DNA of 44,800 nucleotides from Nemertoderma westbladi (Eukaryota; Xenacoelomorpha; Nemertodermatida; Nemertodermatidae). Under the pieces are notes generated by a model, which was given only the letters and a program-made list of their open reading frames with translations, did no database searches and was not told the origin of the DNA. Both the position numbers and the translations under genes were made by a program. This document shows, piece by piece, positions 29,821-39,629 of this stretch. Where the stretch lies: assembly GCA_032718475.1 (NCBI GenBank), contig JAUCBJ010003566.1:1-44800 (forward strand), read 5' to 3'. Numbering within the stretch: the first letter of the stretch is position 1; every line of letters begins with the position of its first letter.

Positions 29821-31054
29821 GGAACCTTTCCCACAGTAATTGTGGATGATTCAGATTCACTGAGAGTTATCTGTTTCTTTGGGAGTGATCTTGTGAAAGT
29901 TTCATCACACACACCTTCTTCGTGAGATCCTTTCCTAAGTTAGATGCGTGTTCTTTAGTTATATTGTGATGTGATCGAGAAATACTGTAATACTTAAATT
30001 ATATGTTCTTACTGTAATAAATCGTTACCGCACCTACATTTATTTCTGCACTTTCCCTGTGAATTTCATTGAATTTTGAGGAAATCCTTGGAATTTGGGC
30101 CCTTAGTGGCAGTTAAGTTAGTCTGTCGTTCTAAGGCAAAAATCACTGAACTCGAATTTTGACGAACATGCTATTTATAGTGGTATCATTTTAAAGCTTA
30201 CGGGTACGGCTGGTAGTGGTACTGTATAACTTATACAGTAGACAAGCTTGCCAGCCGAGAGCTGCCAATAATGGGCGGATCCATTGCTATCTATATATTT
30301 TTGTTGTAATAATTTACGCGCCTATGCAGGGCAGCCTAATAACGAAAAACTAAACATTGGGCGAAGTACACAATTGTATTGTAGTATATAATATTGTATG
30401 TAAAAAAAACACTGTTTGTAAGAAAGGTATCTTTTCCTACAATTCTAAACGAAATATAGCGAAATTTTGCAGAAAGCATGTCCAATAGAAGCTCCCTATG
30501 GGGTGTCGACAGAATTTTTATTGAGTGAATTCTACGATTATGATCGGTCATTCTAGAATTAATTTCAATGTTGCTAGGCTACCAACAGGTCCCTCGCAAC
30601 CAAAACCTTGCATACACAACTAGGTCCGATAGTGAACTTATCATCAAAGTTGCATCCAATTCCATCAACATTAAGTGCAAGAATTTGTGTGTAGGCCTAC
30701 AAACAAACAAAAACAATAAAACAAATACACACACAAACACGTGAGAAATAAGGACATCCAATTCTTGGATCCGTCCAAAAATTTACCTAGAGCGATTAAA
30801 AAACGATTAAATCTCAAATTTGATGCATTTATTAATTATTTATTTATGTGAATTTCTTAAGGCTTTCTTTAGCTTTGTTTGATCAATAATCACAATAAGT
30901 AATTATTATAGGGATATTTCAAACAAAAAGATGCAGAATATATCCAAAGTAAATGAAAGGCATTTATTGCACAACATAAAAAACGTAAGAGAGGAACATC
31001 GACAAAAATAATAGAGGATTACACTCAAAATAAAACTGTTACCTGTTCTATTGT
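29821..31054. other. No gene seen except a dispersed-repeat copy
   Basis: AT-rich with short frames. Contains the repeat copy listed at 30325-30480. Confidence 0.5.
30325..30480 (-). repeat. Dispersed repeat, copy 2 (inverted)
   Basis: Reverse complement of 10260-10405 with differences: GCGAAATTTTGCAGAAAGCA, AAACACTGTTTGTAAGAAAG, CGAAAAACTAAACATTGGGC. Confidence 0.7.
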
Positions 31055-31184
31055 GTAGTTTATTGTTTTGGTTAAAATAACGTGCCACTGTAACCTGCTC
31101 CTTTTCCTAAATTAAGCATTTACAGTAACTTTGAGGCGGGATTCGCCAAGACGGGATTTGCGTCCAGCCCCCCCCCCCCCCCCC
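31055..31184 (+). repeat. Dispersed core element, best complete copy, with C17 end
   Basis: Order: AGTTTATTGTTTTGGTTAAA, ATAACGTGCCACTGTAACCT, GCTCCTTTTCCT, AT-rich spacer, GGCGGGATTCGCCAAGACGG, GATTTGCGTCCAG, then C17 (31168-31184). The left half equals the 84-bp satellite monomer start; the right end equals the motif bounding both 22-bp arrays. No coding capacity. Length is about 130 bp. Confidence 0.85.
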
Positions 31185-31410
31185 ACCCCTCTGTCTCGAG
31201 AGGAATGAAGTTGACTTCGCCTCATCTAAATTAATAAGTTAGCTTTATGTTCGCCGGAATACACAAGCTTATAAAAATCAAGCCTTATTGCTGCAACTAA
31301 ATCCGCTTTATTTAGTTAACAGTTTAACTGATAAGACGGTGTAAAATCTCTGATTTTAAACGATCACAACAGAAAGATTACATATCTGAGCCCCTAAAAT
31401 GGACATGGCG

Positions 31411-31530
31411 TTATATTTTTTTTAATTACGTTCAAGAGTTTCCTCTGGGGAGTATAATTCGGGGGGGGGGGGGGGGGGGCGAATTATACTCCCCAGAGGA
31501 AACTCTTGAACGTGATTATAAAAAATATAA
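31411..31530. repeat. 51-bp-arm palindrome with a G19 loop
   Basis: Left arm 31411-31461 includes TTCAAGAGTTTCCTCTGGGG and AGTATAATTCG; right arm 31480-31530 is its reverse complement, exact for about the inner 35 bases, with a few mismatches outside. The only sequence between the arms is the G tract (31461-31479). Confidence 0.93.
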
Positions 31531-32460
31531 TAATTCGTCAGACTTTGTGGGTAGTACATAACCTAAAGGCCGAATAAAACTTTCTAATTTATCTAAATAA
31601 AGATTCAAATCCTTTAGTCATAAAAATGTTCACACAGACATTCACATGTTTTCGTGCAGATACGATAACTTTAGATTGATTTTTCTCTAAAACGCGATTT
31701 TTTCATTTTTTTACGGCAGTATTGGGTAAGGATAAAGGATAAATAAGGATAATAGGATAATAAGGATATAGGATAAACATAAATCTACGTTCGAAAATTA
31801 AATAAATTTGTATTCTACATTTTTTTAGGACTCAAACATAGTCCAAGTAACCCAAGCGAAGAAAATTAAACTTAAACAATAACGTGACATTAAAAGTCGC
31901 AAGGAAATAATTATACTTCAAATATCATTACAATTCGAATTCGGTATTATTTTCATTAACTGATATTATGTTGTATTATATTGTTATACTGAAATTATGT
32001 TGCCCATTTATCATGACGATGTAAGCTATACATTTCATGTTCGGATAATTAATTAATTATATTGATGAGGTGTTTAACTAAATCTATTTCAAATCAACTT
32101 GAAAACTGGCAAACTGCCTTATATGGCAGCTCCCGAGATGAAGGGGGCACCAACTTCGACAAGGAACAGAATATTCTCGGACCCGCCGTCACATCTACGG
32201 CGTGGAAATTCCCTATCGCAATTCTATTATATTCTATGGAGTGGAGATCCTGAATAAATTATTCAATGCTGCCCCATGACTTCCCTTTACGTATCCGCAG
32301 GTCTCCCTTCTCATGACTTCCGGATCCATGATCCCAAATAGCAGAAGTCATCCACATCATCCACAAGTCAAGCCAACCCTGGAGCTTATGCCCATACGAT
32401 CAGAGATTACTTGAGGTCTGTCATAGATAGGTATTAATTTATCGCCACTAAGTGAAAGCC
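31531..32460. other. No certain gene; GGATAA simple repeat; GC-richer patch
   Basis: A diverged GGATAA/GGATAATA repeat lies at 31727-31782. At 32060-32400 the base composition rises and a 63-codon plus frame (NQLENWQTALYGSSRDEGG) ends at 32253. It may be a fragment of an exon or mobile element, but I do not recognise it. Confidence 0.4.
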
Positions 32461-33035
32461 ACCCCAAATTAGATGATTTCACACCAAAAAAATTATTTAG
32501 CACCAAAAATAATTTTTGCTGATTTGCATTCAAAAATTTTGAATATATCTCTCACCAAAAACAATTCATCCCCCAAAAACAATTATCCATCCCCCAAAAA
32601 CAATTATTCATACCCCAAAATAAATTATTCAATCTCACTAAAATAATTACTTGTCAATCAAAAACAATTCTCCAAGCATCAAATATTTTATGGAAAATTT
32701 AATTTATATATTATATAAAATATATAAATTCATTCATTATTTATTTCCATAAATCAAACAAAATGTTTAATCATATTAGTCCTATACCGACGATCCTCGG
32801 GTGAGTACAACACAAAGACCCAATTATATACACCTGCATAATCTTGTAACATGTTAAATTTATTATTTTGGGGGTTTTGTCATTTATTTTGGTGTGAATA
32901 ATTGGTTTTGGGGAGCATTTATTTAGTTTGGCGTTGAATAATGTTTTTGGTGTTGAACAATTTATTTTGGTTTTTGAATATCTTTTATTTGGGATGACTT
33001 TATTTTATTAAAATTAACGTTTCTGGTGAAAAAAT
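32461..33035. repeat. Foldback element with subrepeated arms
   Basis: The left part (32461-32650) is a run of diverged CACCAAAAACAATTATTCA-type units (about 20-25 bp). The right part (32861-33035) has the inverted units (TGAATAATTGGTTTTGGGG). The middle carries CACCTGCATAATCTTGTAAC (about 32832), a piece of the 84-bp satellite monomer. The structure suggests a foldback-type transposon. Confidence 0.7.
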
Positions 33036-34524
33036 CCACCCGTCAAACCTAGATTAAAAATACTGACAAGCATATAAAACATATACACTCCAAAATCGCA
33101 AAATCTACTAACGGCGTCTTATCATCTGCATCATATTTTCCCGATAAAAATAATTTCTAATTAGCCTGTTTATTTCACTTTATTAAATCCGTACCTGAAC
33201 TACGGCAACGAATCTCATGTATGTAAAAATATTGACCCCCCCAGTTGCAATGGAGTTCGTGCAGTTGGGCTACACTAGATCTGCTATTAATTGCCCGACT
33301 ATGCGGCATTAAATATATACCGGTATATCGTTTCTTGTTACATTAGTATCTTCGCGCAATAAAACAATATAATGCCAATACTGTTATTATTCTAGAATGA
33401 ATCATTATTAGCAAATAAATCGATTTAATGACAATATAAATAAATTACCAACAAATAACTAAACATGAATAACAAGTACGTGGGGACTTCGCGCAGCACG
33501 TGAGTCTAGATGAGCCTTTACTTTACAGGTAAAGGTCGAGGTACAATTAGTGGACCTAGACCTGGTTGACAGATGAACTATAGAAGGAAGTCTGCCTGAG
33601 TGTAGAATTTCTAAACATTTTTCATCAAAGATTGACTGATTTATTGGCATTCAAATATTTTCGACAACTACCACGCGCAGCACGGGTCCAATAATTGTAC
33701 ATCTACGCAAAGGCGAACCTGGACTTACGTGGCTCGCCCCACAACTGCATCAAAATAAATCAGACGACATATACGATTGACATTCCTTTTGAAATAACAA
33801 ACAAACTCTTTAATGCAATATGGAGTAATTATATATGGCTCTGAAGGAAATGTGATAAATTATGGATTTCCTTTAAAATTATTTTAAATAATTAAATTAA
33901 ACTGATTTAGAAAAAAAAACTACTTAACTTTGCTATTTTTTTTTTGTTTTTTAGTAAATCTCCAATATGAATAGAGCATTACCTGATCGTCAGGATTCGA
34001 ATAGTAAATTCCTGATTGTGACACTGACATTCCAAATTAGTGGAATAATTTTGCCACATTTAGGCCCAAATGTTAACAACGGTAGCCTAGTGTTTCATAG
34101 GGAATAAAGTATTTTGTTTTTGTAAAAAGAAACCATTATATCCGGTAGCGAAATATGCCAAATGGATATTAAACAGTTCTCAGTTAAAGTGTGTGTGATA
34201 CTCAGAATAACTCTCATCAGAGTGCCGATGTAGGCTACCAAGCTGCTGGTGTTTACTACTGTTTAAACCATAATAAATGGATCCGATTCCAACCACATAT
34301 GATATAGCCCTACATAAAATAATTTCATACAACATACATCCAAATCCAAAGCAGACAAAGTCTAACTAATCGATATAATAACATAACAGTCTGGCAGTAC
34401 AGCAGTAGGCTATCGTGGTTGGTAGTCTAGTCACATCGGAAATCAAGGAATGTCAATGAATAAGGTAAAACAATTATTACTACGACTAAATCCTACCGGC
34501 AGCAGGCAGACCGGTAACAATAAC
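33036..34524. other. No gene seen; downstream flank of the V-ATPase gene
   Basis: Short frames only. On the minus strand an A-rich run (AAAAAACAAAAAAAAAA) lies at about 33938-33953, some 570 bases after the V-ATPase G stop; it could be a retrocopy tail or chance. Confidence 0.45.
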
Positions 34525-34875
34525 TTATTTGTTGAAGTTTCGGTGGAGAGATATCTGTACGTTCATAACGAGATCGATTAGTTTGGATATCACTTCCTCG
34601 CTCTTCTCCTTCACCTGGTGGTCCATCTCCTGGATCTGTCGATCTGTTTGCTCTTGTATTTGGCGTTGGACTTCCTCTTTGGACCCCATATGCTTTTTCT
34701 CGTGCTCTCGGTACTGTTGTTCGCGCTCCTCGTTGTATTTCTTCACTTCCGCCTGTGCCTCCTCTTTCGCTTGTTTCAGCCGTCGTCCTTTCTTCTTTCT
34801 CGCTTCCGCTACTTTCTCGGCCGCTCGCTTTTCCGCTGCTAATAGCTGCTGAATCCCCTGAGTCTGGGACGCCAT
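34525..34875 (-). CDS. ATP6V1G: V-type proton ATPase subunit G
   Basis: A complete 116-residue protein in one exon, close to the 118 residues usual for animal subunit G. The first 40 residues match the conserved N-terminus almost word for word ([20 protein letters not shown], then [20 protein letters not shown]). The rest is a charged helix ([20 protein letters not shown]) ending in the usual hydrophobic tail (LIDLVMNVQ). Subunit G pairs with subunit E to form the peripheral stalks that hold the V1 catalytic head on the membrane Vo ring, in lysosomes, endosomes and plasma membranes. The start is chosen on the family N-terminus. Many animal orthologues have introns in the coding region; this one has none, so it may be a retrogene or show intron loss. 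The frame is intact with no damage. Confidence 0.95.
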   Translation of the reverse strand: MASQTQGIQQLLAAEKRAAEKVAEARKKKGRRLKQAKEEAQAEVKKYNEEREQQYREHEKKHMGSKEEVQRQIQEQTDRQIQEMDHQVKEKSEEVISKLIDLVMNVQISLHRNFNK

Positions 34876-37323
34876 AATTCAGTGATTTGAATTTGCGAAA
34901 ACCGGTATGGCCTACCGAGGGCTGTAGCAGTAAGGTGTACGGGTACAGCGGTATCAGCAGATCAGGGTATGCTGGTATTTTACTACTGTCTGACTGTACT
35001 ACAGTGCTACCGGTACCCCTATAGCAGCACTACACACAGCAGCAGTAAAGCAGTAAAAAGGGAAAACTGTTGTCAGTTGTTGTCTGCAGTTTATAATATT
35101 ACTACTGAGTAGTAGAACTACCGGCGACGCACAAGGCCTACAAGGTACAGTAATTACGAAATTTTCGATATTTCACGAAAAAATTCTAATTTTAATAAAA
35201 ATAATGTATCAGTTTATTTATATCATCAGTAGCCTACTGTTTGATGTATTTTATTAAATACTGTATCAAGCGAATTTATACTTTTAAGGGGAGGGTGGTA
35301 CTGACTTTTAAATATTTGATTAATTTTTATAAATTAATTTTTTATTTTTTTTTCTACTGTATGTCATCTTACAGTCAACAGTCTTAGAGTACACCATGTC
35401 CCGTAATATAGTGTAATAATACCCCCCCCCCCCCCCCCCTCAGATTTTTCTACAAATCTTTATCATATTGCTTGAAATTTGAAACACAACTAGTTCCACT
35501 CACCGTCGATGACCCCATGAAGCCGGAATTTTCGATTTTGCCTTTAAATTTTTTTTATAAGCGTTTTAAAAAAGTGTCTTTTGCGAAATCGCACCCTCTG
35601 TATCGTAGCCATTCTTCACATTAGTCGTAATTTTTTCATATCATTAAAAAGCTTGCGTTGCAAGGATTCCAAATATGTAACAATATCTGAATTTCGTTGA
35701 GAAACAGCTGAGATATATGAGATCTGAGGAATGTGAAAATAATTAAATTAGTCTGTTTGGTAAATATGTTGATAAAATGCAGACATGGTACGTAAATGTC
35801 AGATTTGTAATCGGACAATAATTTTTTCGGAATTTTAACTATTTAATTATAACTTTTTGGGGGAATTTTTAGGATTTGGCTATTCTGTTATTGACGAAAA
35901 TAACTAAAAAGTACAGTAACTACTGAAAAGTAGTTTAAGTGGAAAGTGTTGCTGAATAGAAAAGATTCGGAAGAGAAGATCAAAGAAAAATTAATTTCAA
36001 ATTATTAGACAGTTAGGTGGATTTTGGTTTTAATGTGGTCTTATTCAATGAATAACTCGATACGTCGTTGTTCATAAAATAGCCCTTTATAGGCCTAGAG
36101 TTTTGACACGAGTGTGTTGTTTCCCGAGCGACAGCGAGAGAAATAACAAAACGAGGGCCGTAATAGTTATTTATTACATGGAGAAAAAAGTGGAACTTTT
36201 TTTCGTTATTCTCGATGAGGCATTTCATCTACCGAGCGCTAGGGAGGTTAACAAAGGTTCGAGAGAATATTTTAAAAAATGTTCTACGTCTTTTTCCCCA
36301 TGTAATAATACGTAATTTTCTTTTAAATTGGTACTTTTTTGTTGCTTATATGTAATTCTTCAATAAAACATAGAAAGATGTAGTGATAGAAAATAAATTG
36401 AACTGTAGTATTAAACTATATTGCTTCCATAGTTTCTGCGATTCAAATTATTGGACTCTTCAACTCCTAGTGCTGCCTTACTCAATGTTCAATAATTTAG
36501 TGTTTACGAATATTTATTACGTAACTAGAGAGCCGCTTAACTACATAAACCAATATTGGATATTGAGTTCCGTTTTGGAGTTCGCCTTGCAGACACTAAA
36601 GTTGCAATAACTTTTGAGTGTGTGAATGGATTTTGCTCAAATTACTTGCAAACCTTTTATATGTCGAGCTCTTTCAACACATTAAATAAAATTTAAGAAA
36701 TTCCACCAAAAATATTTTTATTTACTTTTTCGCCGGGAAGAAAGTAAAAGCAGCAATCATTTTTTTCATCATCCTATGGGTTACTTTGCGGCGGCCTTGA
36801 AAGTTCAAACAACTATTATTGAGTATTCTAGGCATATGCTCAAGTTAGGTGATTGTCGATTCGCCCCTAAACTTATGTAATCTATGTATTATTGATTGGA
36901 TTAAAATAAAAAAATGTATTTAATTGGTACAAATATTTGGTTGAATTAAATTTTGAATTAAAAAAACTATTCCGTAAAAATATAACTATTTAAGTGGAGT
37001 GGCAAAAAAAGTAGGTTTTTTTGTAGAGCGAAAGCAAGACAACAAATGTTACTTTTTGCCACTCTTCTCACTTTTATCTGGACCTATTTTTAGGTATAAA
37101 TATCGTCCATCGAAGTGTCTTCCATAGAAAAATACCGTTATATAAAGCGAAATAGCAAAACAGGGTCTGTAATATAGGCCCTCTATTATGATATTTATAG
37201 TATTCTAGAATATTAAGTAACCTGTGGATACAATAAGCGCTATCTATTTAAATGTAATTATTATTAATGTCATGGAAATTACGTTTAAATTTGAATCGAA
37301 CATAACTTTTGTTGACAAAGAAG
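34876..37323. other. No gene seen; C18 tract and hairpin repeats
   Basis: 34876-35110 may hold the V-ATPase G promoter or 5' UTR, but no element is certain. C18 at 35422-35439. At 36120-36214, a GAGCGACAGCGAGAG motif is followed by a GAGAAAAAAGTGGAACTTTT hairpin; a relative with GAGTGGCAAAAAAAGTA ... TTACTTTTTGCCACTC lies at 36997-37064. Confidence 0.45.
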
Positions 37324-37618
37324 TGTGGGGCGAGCCACGCAGTCAGGGTGAGCCTTAGCGCACAATTATAATTAGTAAATAGGGCAAAATTTCATGTCCG
37401 TCTGTCTGTCTGTCCGTCCGACTGTAACGAAAAATTCATTCGTAAATAACTTTTGAAGATTTTAACCATTTTCAACCAGATTTTATATGGGCATACTAGA
37501 GAAAAAGTTCTTGAAAGTTACGGGCAAATACCTCTCGAACTTTTGACCCCAGATCAAATCGAACTTGTTTCGAACTTGCTCAAGTTCGCGTGCTGCGCGA
37601 CGCCCCACGAACGTGTTC
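37324..37618 (+). repeat. Interspersed repeat of about 290 bp, copy 2
   Basis: TGTGGGGCGAGCCACGCAGT at the start, TCTGTCTGTCTGTCCGTCCG inside, and GTTCGCGTGCTGCGCGACGC at the end; same orientation as 23011-23301. Confidence 0.85.
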
Positions 37619-37958
37619 TTAGGTATTGCTGTATTTCCAATTCATCACATCCCGTAAAGCCTTTCAGCTTATTTCCAAAATCGGCGTTATGTTTCAAAAA
37701 TTTATGATAATTACTACGATATTTTTTGGTTACAAATAATATAAATAATCTACTGTATACTAACCTAAAACTGCTATAATAATTAATTAATTACAGAAAT
37801 AAATATCACAACTTCACAATAAATGAATAAAAACCTAATGACTTACACACATAGGCCTACGCGAATAAAATCTACTGTAGGCCCGATTACTATTTACAAT
37901 GCAAAAATTAATTATCAAATTTACTGTATTCACTACGAACTTTAGGCCTCTATAAGGT

Positions 37959-38210
37959 TTAAAGACTGTAATCACTGATTTCTGTGTATCTCCCTAATGT
38001 AGCAGTTGAGAGTGAAGTTGATTCTATTGCACCATGGTCCTGCAGACATCGCCTTAAACTATTGTAACTGCCGCCAACACTTTGGGGAGTCTTCAGCCCG
38101 CCACTAGGGTGGTTCATGAGGAAGTCTCCATCCAAGAAGGCCAGTCTGGACATGATGAATGCGTGGAGGGAATACAAAACGCATTGAAGGTTGCCAGGAA
38201 ATTCGACAAT
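37959..38210 (-). CDS. Terminal coding exon of an unidentified gene
   Basis: On the minus strand a strong acceptor (nine T, then ATAG at 38213-38211) is followed by an 83-codon frame to a TAA at 37961-37959. The peptide begins IVEFPGNLQCVLYSLHAFIM and includes DGDFLMNHPSGG, then a Ser/Thr-rich tail ending ISDYSL. Composition and codon pattern look like real protein. I do not recognise the family. Phase 0 at the acceptor fits the candidate exon at 39175-39354. The 31-bp minisatellite starts 16 bases upstream of the exon, so it lies in the intron almost touching the splice site. Confidence 0.6.
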   Translation of the reverse strand: MVEFPGNLQCVLYSLHAFIMSRLAFLDGDFLMNHPSGGLKTPQSVGGSYNSLRRCLQDHGAIESTSLSTATLGRYTEISDYSL

Positions 38211-38225
38211 CTATAAAAAAAAGTA

Positions 38226-38790
38226 TAATATGGGTGGTGTACACGCACACTACATGTAATATGGGTGGTGTACACGCACACTACATGTAATATGGGTGGT
38301 GTACACGCACACTACATGTAATATGGGTGGTGTACACGCACACTACATGTAATATGGGTGGTGTACACGCACACTACATGTAATATGGGTGGTGTACACG
38401 CACACTACATGTAATATGGGTGGTGTACACGCACACTACATGTAATATGGGTGGTGTACACGCACACTACATGTAATATGGGTGGTGTACACGCACACTA
38501 CATGTAATATGGGTGGTGTACACGCACACTACATGTAATATGGGTGGTGTACACGCACACTACATGTAATATGGGTGGTGTACACGCACACTACATGTAA
38601 TATGGGTGGTGTACACGCACACTACATGTAATATGGGTGGTGTACACGCACACTACATGTAATATGGGTGGTGTACACGCACACTACATGTAATATGGAT
38701 GGTGTACACGCACACTACATGTAATATGGGTGGTGTACACGCACACTACATGTAATATGGGTGGTGTACACGCACACTACATGTAATATG
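38226..38790. repeat. Minisatellite G: 31-bp unit, about 18 copies, nearly identical
   Basis: Unit TAATATGGGTGGTGTACACG CACACTACATG. I see only one internal base change (GGGT to GGAT near 38699) before the last unit degrades, so the array is recent or homogenised. Sits next to a splice acceptor. Confidence 0.96.
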
Positions 38791-39174
38791 TGTGGACAAA
38801 GGAAAATTAAAAAAATATATTTAAATAGCAATAAATAATACATATTTAAGTGGGGTGGAGAAAAAAGTAGACTTTTTTTCGACCGATATTATTTGGCGAG
38901 AGTAGCGAGACAATATGACGATTTGTTTAAACACCAGTAGGTACTACTACAGTACTGGTGTTTAAAAACAGTCAAGTCTACCTAATGCTACTAACTCTAC
39001 CTAAGTGCTTATCCTAATTTAAAAATTAGTGTTTGTTGTAGGGCAGGGCCTACTAAATTCATTGTGCTCATGCTCACATAGTATATAGTCAGTCAGTCCT
39101 TGTCAATGTCAACTATAAATAACTACTGTTGAAATTAATGTAATAATAATTCAATAAACGACCTCTGTTATTAC
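38791..39174. other. Putative intron; hairpin repeat copy
   Basis: At 38849-38920, GTGGAGAAAAAAGTAGACTT with GGCGAGAGTAGCGAGACAAT, related to the copies near 36120 and 37000. A small inverted pair, AAACACCAGTAGGTACTACT and TACTGGTGTTTAAA, lies at about 38929-38967. Confidence 0.5.
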
Positions 39175-39354
39175 TGGTCGGTTCTGTGGCTGAAATCGTA
39201 AAGTTAATCGGTTTGCCCCGTCATCTGAACTTCCAGACAGTTGGTGTAGACGGTAGAGTTTGCAGTCGTTATCCGATTCTAGAATAATTCCTCGCGTTAC
39301 ATCGATAGTCAATAAACAAGGAGAAAGGTTCCACAAACATTCGTAACTTATAGC
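39175..39354 (-). CDS. Candidate upstream exon of the same unidentified gene
   Basis: On the minus strand ACATTTTAG (ending at 39355) is followed by a frame reading AISYECLWNLSPCLLTIDVT, then RGIILESDNDCKLYRLHQLS. Two donors keep phase 0: CCA then GTAATA (39174) or GAG then GTCGTT (39162); neither is strong. With either, the frame joins the exon at 37959-38210. The peptide looks globular, with no family I can name. The frame also ends in a stop at about 39151 if unspliced, so it could instead be a last exon. Confidence 0.45.
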
Positions 39355-39629
39355 CTAAAATGTTATTATATTTAATTTAAAAAAGCGAGTAATTCGTTTA
39401 CCGGTACTCAAATAAATTATCGCTTAAAATTATGTTTAGATGTTTTCATATTCAATATTTTATACTATTTATTGGGATATCAACTTATTTAATTTTTAAT
39501 TCATATATTACGTAGTTTCAGTCGTATTAACTAAGTCAGTCTTGGATTCAATTAGTTATAGACATTATTTTATTTGTCCACTACGTCTACATTACTACCG
39601 GTAGTGGACTATATGTGCTTTACCTTACT

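Noticed and set aside
32062-32253. 63-codon plus frame in a GC-richer patch
   Set aside because: Protein-like but unrecognised, with no convincing splice sites or start; left as unassigned.
34529-34852. Plus frames over the V-ATPase gene
   Set aside because: Antisense shadows of a clearly conserved minus-strand protein.
38226-38790. CRISPR-like look of regular direct repeats
   Set aside because: Units abut without unique spacers and the sequence is eukaryotic, so it is a minisatellite.
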